From: Podaxis mareebaensis
Taxonomy: Eukaryota; Basidiomycota; Agaricomycetes; Agaricales; Agaricaceae
DNA length: 64,000 nucleotides
Reading direction: 5' to 3'
NCBI GenBank assembly: GCA_018524725.1
Contig: JAEUWP010000207.1
Coordinates: forward strand, 310,001 to 374,000
The position numbers and the translations under genes are program-made. This document shows, one piece after another, positions 22,050-35,760 of the stretch (position 1 is its first letter; each line of letters starts with the position of its first letter). The notes under the pieces were generated by a model, which was given only the letters and a program-made list of their open reading frames with translations, did no database searches and had not been told where the DNA came from.

Positions 22050-25000
22050 ATGTCTTCATTTGAACAAGCCAACCGTGGATACGCCAATGCTGAAGACCCA
22101 TACCAGCTTGAGCGTCTTGCTGAGGAGCTCGTTTCTCGCGAAAGTCGGCGATCGCAGGCCTCGCCTTCAGACGACGTGGACACGCATCCAATCAACCTCC
22201 CGGATTATGGGCCTCTTTCACATCACAACGCCTTGTTGACCGGACCCGTCTTCAATGTCGAAGAATTCCTGCTTTCACGAGCGCGCGCGTCTTTACCTGA
22301 GTTACGAGCGGAACTCCGTGACTACTTGTCTACTCTGAAGGAAGAACTCGTACAACTCATCAACAACGATTATGAGGCTTTCATAAGCCTCAGCACCGAC
22401 CTACGGAGTGAGGGTTCGCGGTTGAAGAGAATGCGGGCGCCATTGGGTGATTTGCGAGGTCGGGTGTTGGTACGTCAACCCCCGGGGTTGTCTCTAGCTT
22501 GAGACTCAACGAGGTTCAGGAATCTAGAGGGGAGCTGCAAACAATCCAAGATGCTATTCAAGAGAAACTTGACAAGCGTGCTTCTCTACGGGAAGAAAAG
22601 GTGTGTGAAGTCGTGGCTATGTCGTGGTTCCTCTCAACTCAATGATCTCTTCAGGCGCTTCTGCACCTTCTTCTCAAGATATCGGAGTCCGTTACACGCC
22701 TGGAATCCTTGCTTTTGATTGCATCTCCGGAGGTTGAGGATAGTTTTACTGGTGTCAATTCGTCGGGAATGCCTAGTGCCCACGACGATGTCTATGAAGA
22801 GAAGTACGATATTCAACTCCATGATCGATCGATTGGCTCACGTCTGTGCATAGAGGCAGAAGCAATCGAGCAAAACATATTGCACGGGTAGCGGCAGAGT
22901 ATATGCAGTTACTGTATCACGCTTCAAAAGCCCGGGAAGAGAAATGTGCATTTGTGGATGAACTACAATGGGTTTGTAAGATATCCCTATATCATGGTAT
23001 TACCTTTGTGTTGATCCTTGCCTTTCTAGCGTATCGACCGCATACAGTCAACATTATCGTCCGATTTGGATCATCTTTTTGCAGCGCTGCTGATGAACAT
23101 GCGAGATAACAAGCCAGATGGTCGTTTATCAGAGATCGAACGGGCGAGGTTGTTTGCCGACCTCAAGGAATGTCTTCGTACATACGACGTCCTTGGACTA
23201 TGGCGTGATGCTGAGGACGTGCTGCGGCGGGAAGTCATGAGGCCGTTCTTGAGGAAGGCACGAATCCCAGATGCTTACTTGTGATTTGTTCTTATGCATC
23301 TTTAGACCGTCTATCACAATGCTTTAGGGGTTCCGCATTCTCCTATTGTCCCGAAGACGCCTTTCCAACCTAGATCGTTGGAACTCACACCTTCAGCAGG
23401 CTTCCCTTTGCGAACGCCGTATACTCCGTTTACGGCGTTCTCTGCCAAGCAAGATTCCTCGTCATCCGCAACTCACCTCATCGCTCCGCCGCACACAGTT
23501 CTACCGGAAGACGAAGATAACCCTCTCGCGCATGTCTACAATCAGATTCTGCGCTTCGTTGCCCGCGATATGAAGGACATCATGGAAGTAGCAGAAAAGG
23601 TCGCAAGCAAGAAATCGACCAAAGATAAACTCGTTGGTGACAGCCTTCTGGAGCAGGAGAGTGTTTTGGAGGGCTTTCAGATTATGGCCCACGTAGTCTG
23701 GGAAGAAGTGGCCAACGCGATCATCAATGACATTGGGGACAACGTGTTTGCATCTGGTCGTCCTAATGACCTTCGAAAGGTGAGGAACTTGGACATTGCA
23801 TGTCAATTTGATCTTACCAAGTCTAGAATTACGATACTACGCAAAACTTTCTGCGATGTTTAGAGCTTTACGCACCTTCGCCAGAGGCCATACATGTTAT
23901 GAGGAAACACGACCTTTACCAAGAATTCGAAAGGCGATGGCAACTACCTGTATATTTTCAACTACGATGGAAAGAAATCGTTGTTGATGTGGAAGAGGCT
24001 TTCAATGAACTACGTCTAGAGCCCTCAGCTGCCAAAGGTACGCTGTTCCCTTCCAACAAACGGACAGGCTGAATGATGAACGGCGAAAAACAGATAAATA
24101 TGCTTTTTCATTATCACAAACGGCTGAGCTGTGGAAAGCGATCACAATGTGTTGGAACCCTGAAGTTCTTATCCCCGAGTTGAGCCATAGATTTTGGCGG
24201 CTGACCCTACAGGTAATAAATATGAATTTAAGCCAGGTATGATAGGAGCTGATATCCTCATAGCTTCTGAGCAGATACACCGCTTGGCTTAATTCCGTCT
24301 ATGCGAACGTAGGGGAGGGCAGTTCTGCGTCGCGTTCTGCAACATCAGCAAGCGCATCTACAGAAACGTCATCAGCAGAAATGGTAGCTGCTGATGAAGC
24401 TTTGCTGCGGCAATACGCTGCGATAATAGGGGACGTTAAGCTATTGGAGAGCAAAATCGATAACCTGTGGCAACAAGAAATCAGCGTCATCCTTCCTCCA
24501 GAGATTTTAGAGGTTACAGATGGACAAGGACCGCAAGGTATTCAGTTACACTCAAGCGCCCTTTCCAAATGACTGATATTATGGAAGATGTCCTTAAGCA
24601 TGCACTCTCCAAGTCGACGTCGGTCACACAACCAGTGTCTGGCCAGATTGTTGCCATCCTGACTAAACGCTGTTGTGAGGCCTTGCTTCCTGTTAGATCC
24701 ATTCCTTCCCAATTCCGAGCCATGGCAAACAAGCGGCCTCCAACGGAACCAAGCTATTTTGTTCAGACTATTTTCCGACCTCTCAAGGCTTTCTTTGGGA
24801 TTGGGTCATCAGATGGCCCAGGCCGGGCTTTGAAAGACGTATATTCTCTAGAGTATTCACAAGAGATCTTCAACAATGTTGTCCAGAGGTGAGTGAATCC
24901 CTTGAACTAGGGAAATGGGCTCTTATACCTTTCAGGTATATCTCGTATCTGGCTGCGATGAAGAAGACAGAGGAATCTTTACGGAGACTCAAGAAGGGAA

Positions 25001-25268
25001 AGAAGACCACTTTCTCACTTTTCGGTAATGCCAAGGACGATGATGGCCGTGATGAGGAACGCATAAAGGCCCAAATGATTCTTGATGTCGAGGCTTTTGG
25101 CAAAGAGGCCCAGTCCCTCGGGATCGATTTGACAAATGACGAGCATTATGAGTCCTTGAGAAATGTTGTCTTGACCAGCGATCGTAAGTGGTACCTCACC
25201 GACTCCGCTCATATATGTGCTGATGGTTGGCTTTTAATGTGTTTACATGGACAGAAGACGACAGGTGA
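22050..25268 (+). CDS. COG2: Conserved oligomeric Golgi complex subunit 2
   Basis: COG2 is a lobe A subunit of the Golgi tether that directs retrograde vesicles. Twelve exons (22050-22469, 22520-22600, 22655-22803, 22854-22971, 23030-23257, 23306-23779, 23827-24037, 24094-24212, 24264-24537, 24588-24888, 24936-25183, 25255-25268) give 878 aa. The N-terminal COG2 domain is clear (FNVEEFLLSRAR, LPELRAELRDYL, LINNDYEAFISLSTDLR). The C-terminal half contains conserved stretches such as LSHRFWRLTLQ and SKSTSVTQPVSGQIVAIL. Intron 5 (23258-23305) appears to use GC-AG with a weak donor (AAG|GCACGA). It joins FLRK to TVYHNALGVPHSPI, matching the family. The last exon encodes only five residues. Convergent with VPS8 (120 bp). 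Confidence 0.88.
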
Positions 25269-25388
25269 TACTTCGTTCTCTACGATGTTGTTATTCCTTT
25301 GTACAGGTCTAGAGATTAGTTTGCCGCATTGCATGACGTTTGTGCAGAAAAAACATGGAGGAACGGGGGGATCATAACAAAGGGTATA

Positions 25389-28300
25389 TCAGTCCATATA
25401 ACACTGGGAATGGTAAGCCTTTCCGGTTCTCGAGACAATAATCTGGAGAACCGAAACATCCAATTCACTGGGTGTATCCGCGTTTTGTTCGGGTGGCTTC
25501 TTCGACAAAGGGTTACGGCAATGTACACAGACACCTCGCTCCAATGTCCAACCGCGTGATTTCTGTCGGGTGAAGTCTGCTATTGTGTCAAACAAATCCC
25601 GCTCGACGAGCTGTTTTGTCATCGTAAGCATATCACCGTCCGATCTGTATGATTCGAGCATGCCCGTCAAGATTGTCCGGAATTCATTGTAATGAGAGTG
25701 TGTTGTTGAGGTGGTCGAGTTGACTAGGCGTTTGAACAGGCGAGGGAAGGAAACGACCGAGGTTGAGGTAATGGACACTAGTGCGCCAAATGTATTCTGA
25801 ACCAGCGAACGCAGCTCCGACAAGCATTTGCCCCTGGTCTCTTCGTCCAGCTCTGGGTTGGCGGAAAATTGACACGCTGATACGAGCTGCACTACATTGA
25901 TCTGGCTATTCAGCAGCGTGAACCAGATATCTTCTAGTGGCACATCCATGTCGGATGACTTGCGGGACCTTCGTAGGCAGATGTCAATGCCCCGTTGACC
26001 AATCACACGAAGCGAAGCAAGTACTTTGTCTATGTGTGTCTTTGGGTCGTCTGCTGGTTCTCGGAATGATTGCACGACCTGTAAGGCCAAGTTCCTCTGA
26101 TAGCCCACAGCTTTGTCAAGAGCAATCTGGGGTTCCCCTTGCGCATCGTACGCCCAGATGACAGCATCATAGACCTTGTTGGCTTCGCAAGTCTGGATAA
26201 TATCGTCCCACTGGAAGAAGTCGGGTGGTAGTGACTCAAGGACGGTGACCGTTTCTTCGGGGTGGAAGCGACATTGGAGGTCAACGAACTTGCTACGGAG
26301 CTCTGACTCGGAGGCAGGCGGATAACTGGGCGGGGGAGTGGCAGTGTCGTCTGTCTTTATTGGAGAGAATAGAGCTTGGAGGTAGGTGAACCGCTTGGCA
26401 TCTCCCTTTGAACCACCAAGCGTTTCCAGGGCACTAGTATGGAGATGGGGGAGGTGTTTCTGTAGTAGCAGTGCTGTTTCTGGGATCCCGATATCCAGTA
26501 ACTGTCCCAGGGAAGTCTCCACAATAGTGCCTAGTTGCGGCGGAAGCACGCCCTTATTCGTTTGTATGCCGGTCATTAGTACTTCATCCAGCTTCTCAAA
26601 CGCGTGCAATGGATGGATATCTGAATCATCTAGGTATGTCAGGAACAGTAGGTCCCAGCGTCGTTCCTGCCGGTGCCACGTTCGTAGAATCCTGTAGAAT
26701 CCTGCGGCCTCGAAGAGACTGATGATGTCTTCGCTGTCATGTGGGGTATACACAGACAGCAGGTACTCTGCAGCCAGTTGTCTGTCTTCCCTCGTCTCTG
26801 CCTTGTCCCCCATCGCGAGGTTCACAAGCGTCTTGTGTAGTACGCTAGGTGCCAACTTGAGGAATTGGGGATATTTAGGGACATTTCGCGCTATAAAGAT
26901 GTACACGAACATCGCATCTTCCGAAGACAACGAGTCCGAATTGAGGAGTTCGACCAGTATCCGAACGATGATAAGACGGTTGATACTTTGGCTCTCATCG
27001 TTGAGGTATGTGTCCTCGAACGCAATGTCAAGGGAATGTAGGAACGACTCTGCATCCCACTGGAGTAGTTGTCGAATGTAGGGATACGTTGGTTCAATAC
27101 CACCCTCCTCGTCGGATGTCAATATCAGCTTCCCATCTTCTCCCGGCGGCCAAACGCTCGATCTTCCATAGAACAGGAATGTGTATATGTCCTTCTTCGC
27201 TTGGAATGCCTCGTCCTCTGGTAAAGGTTCTCCACTGGGATATGTAAGGCCGGAGAGAATGTGCGAGAGGTACGGATAGACTTTATACGAGCTCACAATC
27301 ATCGGCTCTAGACTGGACTCCGAATCTGATTCGTCATCCGACTCGTTACCCGCGTTCTCCGCTTTCATTCGTCGGTGTATGAGCACTCGCCGGATGAGCC
27401 CGAGGAGCTCAACGATGGGAGCGACATAGTCCCGTAGGGCGCGAGTGTAAACGTATATCAGGGCATCGTAAAGATGGTGCCTCTGGCACAGCTGTATAGC
27501 CTGATTGATATCCAAGCATGCCGGGTCAATGTGCCATATCACACGTTCCACAAGGTCCGGTCTCCCATCCTCCTCATGCAGACCGACAAGTCTCTGGGTT
27601 ATCCGCGGGGGAACGTAACGAATCTCGTTATCCAACATGAATGGCTCCAAATGTTGCAAATAGATCGCCGAAATACCAGCGTCATCGTATTTCTGGAACA
27701 ATTCCTCGAATAGGAACTCGGTATCGTCCAGCGCAATGCATGCATGACAACATGTTGTCACCAGACTTTCAAATAGTGCCGTCCGGTCGACCCCGCGACC
27801 GTCCGGGGTTACGTGCGTTGAGTCTGTCATTCGGTCTTCGGAAAAGGCGTAGCGGGCAGATGCGACCATGAGATCTTGGAGTTTATTACCGATGACTTCT
27901 TTACGGAGTTGAGGGTCTGTGGGGAGGCCGTTCCTGTTCCCTGGTGCCTCGTCGAGATAGTAAGATCTGGCGAGTTCAATAGCGCTGAGGAAATCCCCAT
28001 CCTCTACGAGAGACAGTATCCGATCCGCCCATGTTAGGAGAGTACCCACACGGATTTCGTTTCGACCCTGCATATCAAGTGAGTACAACACAAACTAGGC
28101 GTGCCAAAATCCGTAGCTCACCAAGAGGAAGATCTTCCCTTTATATATGCGCATACTGTGTGAGACATCTCGCACAGAGTCCTGGTAACTTATGTTCCCC
28201 CTCACGGTGGACCCAATAGTCGGTGACATCAGTGTCGATGCATCAAATTGCACCTGCTCAATCAATTTGGAGGCTTGAAGATCGTACAAGCTCATCTGGT

Positions 28301-30399
28301 TTGAAGTGAGGATGACCAATTGCTACGAGGTCCCTCAGTACCCGTATTAGCAACAAAAAGCCAAAATCCGACTCACCTGCGCATTTAGCCACTGGATAGC
28401 CAATATCTCCTCTTCCGCGGTCCACGAAAGCATATCCTTATACACAATGGCACCAACCTCCACCTCCCTCTCCTTCCCCGTCTTTGCGTTCTTCAACACC
28501 TGCTTAACCTTCACCTCCTCAATCTTAATCACACGCAATGCGTTGCCCCACGAGAACGCCAGCACAGGCGCCGTCGGTGGTCCCGTGGTCTCGTCAATTT
28601 TCTCCTTTCCTTTTCCTTTCTTGTTCCCACCAGCGGTGTCGCCGCCTGTATTTGCCTGCGGATTCGTTGGTTCCTGAAAAACACTAGGAAACCATGTCAT
28701 TGTGCCTCCCCACCGCGTCTGCGAGCGCCAGGCTCCGCCTTCTTCCAATCCTCTCGGAACCTTGAACCACGTCTTTGGACTTGGCTTCAAACCCACCACA
28801 ACCATTTTCGTCGGCGTCAACATCGCGACCAGGTTATAATTATCCGTGACGTGCGGTGAAGTACCCAATGGTAATGGTGCCATCATAAGAATGGTATACC
28901 GAGGGTTTCTCTGTTTGACGGTCTGTGTTCGTACGTCGGGTGAATGTGAAGGTGGCGGTTGGGGATCAGGATACCGTCCTAGTATCCGTAGGATGTCCGA
29001 AGCCTCCACGAAAAGGACTTTTCCAAGGGAATGATAGAATGCGAGACCGTGGATGTCTGCGGAAACGACGGCGGTGTGACGTCCGGCAACAAAGCCTATG
29101 CTGACGATACGCGAGCCCTGGATATGTCCTTCCTTCCTGCCAGAGTAGACAAGGGACAACGACGTTGGTGGGACGGAGCGGATGGGCTTTGTCGGGTCCT
29201 TAAGGTCGTAGATCTGGATGTATCCTGTCGAATAGCCTGCCGCAACACACGTATGGTCGTGCGATAATGCAAGAGCCGTAACGGCGCCAAGGGGGTTCTC
29301 TGCAACCCAACCATTCGCATTAACATACGCATACTACCCGAAGGGAAATGGAAACTCACCAGGTGAGTCCTCACCACACACACACTTCAAGTTCTGCCGA
29401 AAATCATACACCAAGATCTTCCCGTCCGAGGTCCCGATGCAAATATAACCATTTGCAGCCAACACGGTCGGTGTCTCGAACCTCTGTGCCCCGAGCACCG
29501 TCATCGCCTTCCTCGTTGTACTGTTCGCAGACGCATATACTTCCTTTGTAACCGTATGCAGATTCGTCCATCTGAACACGTCCTTCTCGATGTTCTGTAT
29601 CACTGCATCTATAACTTCCTGATGGTCCCGCGCTTGTGACGCACTCGGATTTTGGGGATGGTAAGGAGATTGGGAGTTGGAGTTTGAGAAGGATGAGACA
29701 CGGGAGAGGGTACGCGAGGTTTGGGCAATGTTTTGGGATGAAGAGGGTGACTGGAAGCCAATGAGTGAGGAAGAGAGCGTGGTTTCTGGGGTGCTGGAGG
29801 ATGTTGGGAGCTGAGGTGAATGGGAGCGTAGACGGGAGACATTTGGATGGAGGAACGGTTTCGCAATTTTCGAAGATGCTTTCCGTGGAACGGGGGTAAA
29901 CACTTTAGGTGAAGGCGAGGTAGGACGGAGAGAAGGAGATGAAGCTGTCCGGTTCAACGAAGTTTCTGGCTGTACGTTCAATCAGCTGAAGTATAAATTC
30001 TTGCGATGGGAAACGACTCACCGAAGGATGATTTTCCTCCACGGCGACCTTGGGCACGTCTGCGCCGGCAGGCACACCATCACCCTCATCTTCATCTGTC
30101 AACTCATCCTGTCCCAACACCTCGCGCAGCCGATCCCGATAATTCGACGCAGCATTCGGCGCGGAGTCAACACCCGTATACACGAACCCCTCCTCTTCCT
30201 CGTCATCGCTATCCAATTTAAAACTTGTCCCTCCCTCTTCCTCTTCGTCGTCCATGATTTCCTCCATGCGCGAGGAATAATCGCCCCTAAGTGGAAATCC
30301 ACTATCCTCGTGCTCTTCGTCTGAATCTGAGAACTGCATGTCCAGACGCGGCTCCTGGTTGCCCGCGTCGTTCAGTGAATCCGTGCCGCTTGAAGCCAT
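25389..30399 (-). CDS. VPS8: Vacuolar sorting protein Vps8, CORVET subunit
   Basis: Vps8 is the Vps21/Rab5-binding subunit of the CORVET tether at endosomes. Exons 30399-30022, 29969-29360, 29299-28377, 28322-28122 and 28067-25389 give 1,596 aa. An acidic, Ser-rich N-terminus precedes a WD-like beta-propeller (residues about 260-650; LAANGYICIGTSDGKI, LALSHDHTCVAAGYSTG). The long 900-codon last exon encodes the helical solenoid. The C-terminus has a RING-like remnant, CVHCRNPL ... KAYHSQCY. The yeast protein is shorter (about 1,270 aa); the extra length is mainly the N-terminal disordered region and a propeller insertion rich in Gly/Lys (about 28560-28650). Confidence 0.92.
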
Positions 30400-30862
30400 A
30401 GTAATATGGACGTGTCGTCTAGTCAGCCATGAAAGTCCGAAGACTCAACAACGGAACGAAGTGAGGAATATGATTGGTTTAGTTAAAACGGTAATATAGT
30501 GCGGGGACTTGTGACGCATCATACCGGGTTTTGGACCGAACGGTGATACCAAACAGTTTTAAATATAGCCCATTCTCATCTACGCATTAGCTCCCACCCT
30601 CTAAGTGCAGCATTCATACTGATACGCTTGGTGGTGATGAGCGGCGACAGTAAAATAGATATTCGGATCTGGCATACAGGGTAGTCGGTGAAATGCTAAT
30701 TAAGCAAGTAACGTGATAAAATATAATAATACAAAATAGCAATAGTTCGGAGAGAAAAAAACAGGAAAGAGACAGCAGTCAAAAAAAAAAAAAACATTTC
30801 CGGATCCAAAATATAAACACAGGATAGAACCAACGGGGAACGAAAAGCAAAGCAAGCGCGTC
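30400..30862. other. Spacer between VPS8 and CTI6
   Basis: This 463-bp spacer holds the VPS8 promoter and the CTI6 3' region. It includes a 14-bp poly-A run at about 30781-30794 and AT-rich sequence around 30715-30735. No gene is seen. Confidence 0.45.
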
Positions 30863-33014
30863 CTAGCTTGTAATCGCTGACCGCCTCTCCCTTTCTCTAG
30901 TTTTGGCGCCAGGACCAAATCTTTCCTGGAATCTTATTAGCTCCTCCATCAGCTCCTCCATCATCTTCATAGTCGACATCGGCTTTCCATCGTCAGTCTT
31001 CCACAAGGAAGTCGAAGCGGCCCTGGATGAGTCGTTCTCGGACTCCCCGACTGATTTAGGCTGACCCGGAGTCTGCGAAGCAGTGCCAGCTCCATCAACG
31101 GCCATGGCGCTATCATCAGCGGGGCCACTAGCCTCCTGTTCTGATGTCTCCAATTCTTGCTTGAGCGCTTTTTCCAAGGCCGCCCTTCGCCGTTCGCGAT
31201 CTGTCGCGTTCGCCTGCTCACGACCAACCCACTCCACTAGCGCTCGGACCCTTTTGTTCATATCGCCAACACTCATGCGTTTGCTTGGCCATTTGACTTT
31301 TACACCCCGCTCCATGGTTCTCTCCATGCTTTCCCTTCCACCACCGGTTGCACCACCGCCAGACTGAATCTCTAGGGGTTGTGGGGTATTGCTCGGCAAC
31401 ATCTCTTCGAGGTGTGCCAAATAATCTGGGAGACCCCATGATGTGAATAGAGGCTGTTGCGAAACTGCGTATGCATGGGAATTCCGGTATGCGCGCGACG
31501 ATTCCAGAGCGGAGCTGCCCTGGCCATTCACGTTGTGAGATTGGCCTCTACGCGATCCTTGTTCATGGCTCATGCTGTTATTGCCATGAGAATTTGAGTG
31601 TGAGATGGGTGGACGTTTGGCAGCACCGGATCCTTTGGACCGACTGTTGCCTCCTTGTCGTTTTGTGGGGGCCGTGGTGGTGGTGGTGGCAGACTGTGTT
31701 GCTGGAGAATGTCACGTGAGTGAACGAAGGTGACTTTGGAATGGTGCCTTCTTACTTTCATCACCGTCAAGGGGTGTAGGCGTATCGGCGGCAGGGGCGT
31801 TTTTACGACCTGCACGTTTGGTACGGGCGTTCGTTTTGGTATTAGATGTGGTCGATTGTGGTGGTGCTTTGGGTGGAGGTGTGGGTGGTCGGGGGACTGA
31901 GGGAGGCTGTTGATCTGATGCACTAGAGGCGGACCTGGTACGCTTCTTGCTCGACCTAGTTTCTCATAAGAACTGATGGGAGCCGTCAGCAGTGGGATTA
32001 AACTTACACATCGTCCTCTGTTCTCTTCCGTTTCTTCTTGTTATTAGATGTAACGTCGGGATCCTCCTCAGCCTCAGGGGGGACACCATTCGTCTGGAGC
32101 TGCTGCTGGCCCGCGTTTTCCTGGGCTGCTGCCTCTGCCGCGGTGGCTTCCATGATCTCTTTTAGACTTTCATCAAACGCAGCATCCCGACTATTCATGG
32201 TATTTCTCCTCCCGGAGGGCCGTTTAAGGAGATGAGTGGGTGAATGGGACCGGGATACGCGTGATGCGGCGGCGCCATGCGAGGCTGCAGACGGCTGCCG
32301 AGCCTTTTTAGCCAGTTTTCTGAGAGGGGCGAGATGTTATTGGGGGAATCAAGAGGAAGAGCGAAGGACGCACTTGAGCAGATCTCCATGCAACTCGGGG
32401 CGGCATAGTTCACAGTAGTAGTCGGCGTCATGGACCTGATCTTCTGATTCATAACCCATACACAAGCCGTGCTGCCAAACCTTGCAGGTCTCGCACTGCA
32501 CCATGAATTCGCCAGCATCGGTCTCGTCCTCACCTAGGAATGGTGTAAGTGTCGCGATAGGAGAAAGCCAGCGTGTAGACATACCGTTGCTGCCACAGAC
32601 GCAGCGGGTGATGCCTTGTTCTTCCTCTTCTGCGGGTTCTATCGTCTTGTCATCTGCCGGGTCCTGGAGGGTTTCGGCGCTGACGTCGATACTAAGTCTC
32701 TGCTTGTCCTTTTCCTTGTTCTTGCGTTTTCCCTTTTGATTTGCGGAGCTGCTGTTGATGGTCGTCGAGTGCGCTGTTGTAGTGGCATGCTTGCGATCGT
32801 CGGCGTGTTCTTCAGCATCATCCTTGAAGCGTTTGTTGCGCCCTGAGGTGGATGATGATTGGGGAGGTCTCTGGTTGTTTTCCTTCTGTCGTGGAGGGAG
32901 GTCTGAGTCTGGGGACTTTGAGGCACTGGTTGAGGCGGAGGGGGCTGAGCGACGACCTGAACGGCGGATTTCTCGGGGAGAGAGAGGAGGACCCATGGTT
33001 GCAGCCTGCGCCAT
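30863..33014 (-). CDS. CTI6: PHD-finger protein, Cti6-like subunit of the Rpd3L histone deacetylase complex
   Basis: Exons 33014-32585, 32533-32374, 32319-32008, 31955-31756 and 31701-30863 give 646 aa. The PHD finger spans about residues 137-192: CVCGSNG, then FMVQCETCKVWQHGLCMGY and YYCELCRP, split by intron 1. Long Lys/Arg and Pro/Thr-rich disordered regions follow. The conserved C-terminal region contains WGLPDYLAHLEEMLP, KWPSKRMSVGDMNKRVRAL and MMEELMEELIRFQERFGPG, seen in fungal Cti6-like proteins. The PHD type suggests binding of methylated H3K4 (inference). The start is the first in-frame ATG; another ATG six codons downstream is equally possible. Confidence 0.82.
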
Positions 33015-33618
33015 GGGTGAGAGAAAGAAGAGAGATGGGGGGAGAGTGGATAGGAGGGAGGGAACGAATGTGGGAGAAGACAAAGTTGGAGGAGAGGAAG
33101 AGGCTGAGAGTCTGTGTGTCCGCTCTTCTTGGGTCCTCCCAACGTTGGGCTCTATCCGTCATGTGATCATCCCCTCTCCATCACGCTTCCCCTCATTATC
33201 TACCGCGTCGCGTCAACTCTCCCCCTCCATCCGCCCCCCACCTACCTGTCGCCCCGTCTGCGTCCATGCCCACAGAGTGTCTCCCGACAAATAATCCCAA
33301 GAACAGCAGTGCAGGACGCAGGGCGCTTTCACACACCCTTGTCACTTGATCAACCGACGTCCACTGGAAAACGCATCGGATGGAGCTTGGTCGTCACTTC
33401 ATTATGTACTTGCTGTTCTCCCATTTCTGATTCTAAATCATCCCTGTTCCAACAGTCGATCTCCAAGTGGTCCGACTCTCCAAGATCCGTCCAGCCCAGA
33501 GTGTGCGAATGGACGGCTCCCCGCCAGCATAAAGGGGCACCTGGCTTCTCCCCGGGGCTAGGTACTCCCTCTTTTCCAAGCCCCACAAAACCGTCTTTTG
33601 TAACGGCATAGACGAGCG
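33015..33618. promoter_or_regulatory. Divergent intergenic region CTI6 / ILV1
   Basis: This 604-bp head-to-head spacer has a long pyrimidine-rich tract on the plus strand (about 33165-33260), common in fungal core promoters. I see no TATA box. No Gcn4-type TGACTC site was recognised by eye. Confidence 0.4.
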
Positions 33619-35760
33619 ATGCAGCTTCAAACGGTCTTTCGGACAGTGATCGTCATTCGTCGGACGATGCGGCCTAATCCGGCACGTGCCGTCCCCCTTA
33701 TTGGAGTCAGAAATTTCAATTCATCCCCGCTCACCTCGATCCCCCTCCCGCTCAGAGCCATGTCACCGACTGCAACAATAGAATATTCTTCAAACGCTCC
33801 AGAACCTCTATCATACCCCCGTCTCGCAAAGCACCATCTCCTCCCTTGCAACACCCCCGACTATCTTAGATTAATCCTAACCGCCAAAGTATACGAGATC
33901 CTCAAAGAAACTCCCCTCGTCCTCGCAACCAATCTAAGCGCAAAGCTAGGCAACGAGATATGGCTTAAACGCGAGGATCTCCAAGAGGTCTTTAGCTTCA
34001 AAATCCGAGGAGCATACAACTTCATGGCTAGTCTTAATGAAGACGAGCGATGGAAAGGCGTCGTCACATGTAGCGCGGGTTAGTGTGCGTAGATTGACAT
34101 GGGATCTATTTTCCTACATCCATCGTCTGAACTTGGCAACACCTTACTCATGATTTCACTCCCCCTTTTACAGGAAACCATGCCCAAGGTGTTGCCCTTT
34201 CCGGTGCTCGACTGGGAATTCCTTGTACGATCGTGATGCCGAAAGGCACACCCACCATCAAGGTTCGCAACGTCGCTCGCCTAGGGGCTAAAGTTGTCCT
34301 TCACGGCGATGATTTCGACGAAGCAAAAGCGGAGTGCGCCCGCCTCGCTAGCACCCACGGACTTACCTTTGTGCCACCATACGATGACCCTCTCGTTATC
34401 GCCGGCCAAGGAACTGTAGGGATGGAAATCCTCAAACAACTTCCTCACTCAGATAAACTTGACGGCATCTTTGGTGCTGTCGGCGGCGGTGGTCTCGTCG
34501 CCGGAATCTCAGAATATGTAAAACGCATCGGAAGTCCTACTACCAAGGTCATCGGTGTCGAAACGATCGACGGTGATGCGATGGCTCGCAGTATCAAAAA
34601 GGGAGAGCGTGTGACCCTACAGGACGTGGGTCCCTTCAGCGATGGCACTGCGGTGAAAATCGTGGGCGCAGAACCCTTCAGGATATGCCAGCAGCTTCTT
34701 GACGAAATCGTTATCGTTGACAATGATGAGATCTGCGCCGCCATCAAGGATATCTTTGAGGGTGAGTGGTCTCACGAAACATCAGAAAAATAAACATGTT
34801 CGTGGAATGGCTAACCGACTTCTAGACACACGTTCTGTCACAGAACCCGCAGGTGCTCTCGCACTAGCCGGCCTAAAACGATACATTCTCAAGAATAATC
34901 TTGTGGGTGCACAGAAGAAGTTCGTGGCGGTTGTCAGTGGAGCCAATATGAACTTCGACCGCCTCAGGTTCGTTGCAGAACGTGCAGAACTTGGCGAAGG
35001 TCGGGAAGCACTTCTGAGCGTTGACATTCCTGAACGTCCAGGAAGGCAAGTGTGTCCCGACACACCAGTAAACTCCGGTCTCTTTTCTCACTATCCTCTT
35101 TTTACAGTTTTATCGCACTACATTCAATAATCCATCCACGCGCAGTTACGGAATTCATATACCGTTACAACCTATCCGGAGATGGAGATAGAGCCCACGT
35201 TTTACTGTCCTTTAAACTCGATTCTCCTAATAGGACCGCCGAGGTCCACCAGGTGCTAGCTGCCCTCGAGGCTGCCAATATGAAAGGGTTTGATATTAGC
35301 GACGACGAGCTAGCGAAGAGTCACGCGCGATATATGGTTGGTGGCCGCCATGCTGTCCCGAACGAGCGTGTCTTCCGATTCGGTATGTGACATGACTGAC
35401 ATCTCGTCTTCCCCACATTCGCGTTCTCCTCATGTTTATACTAACTGCCTCGCAAAAATAGCTTTCCCCGAGCGTCCAGGAGCCCTTCGCAAATTTCTCA
35501 CAGGCTTGCATCAAGGGTGGAACATCTCTTTATTCCACTACCGCAATCACGGTGGAGGTACGTTCGGACCGGAACCTCCAGTTAGCGTGTACGATTTGTG
35601 GTATTGACGAAAATCTATACCAGATCTTGGCAAAGTCCTTGCAGGCATACAGGTCCCACCTTCAGATTATCCCGCCTTCGATGCTTTCCTTCGGAAACTA
35701 GACTATTCTTACGTCGAAGAAACAAATAATGCGGTATACCAACGCTATCTGCGTGGTTGA
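33619..35760 (+). CDS. ILV1: Threonine dehydratase (threonine ammonia-lyase), mitochondrial
   Basis: Ilv1 converts threonine to 2-oxobutanoate, the first committed step of isoleucine synthesis, using PLP. Exons 33619-34078, 34174-34761, 34826-35045, 35108-35382, 35462-35557 and 35624-35760 give 591 aa. An Arg-rich N-terminus (about 45 residues) fits a mitochondrial presequence. The Schiff-base lysine is K128 in [10 protein letters not shown], and the phosphate-binding loop is [11 protein letters not shown]. Two C-terminal ACT-like regulatory domains are present ([12 protein letters not shown] and [13 protein letters not shown]), consistent with isoleucine/valine allostery. Intron 3 (35046-35107) uses GC-AG with the strong context AG|GCAAGT. 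Confidence 0.95.

Noticed and set aside
32755..33294. 179-codon plus-strand frame opposite CTI6.
   Set aside because: Antisense shadow of the CTI6 first exon, with no motif and low-complexity composition.
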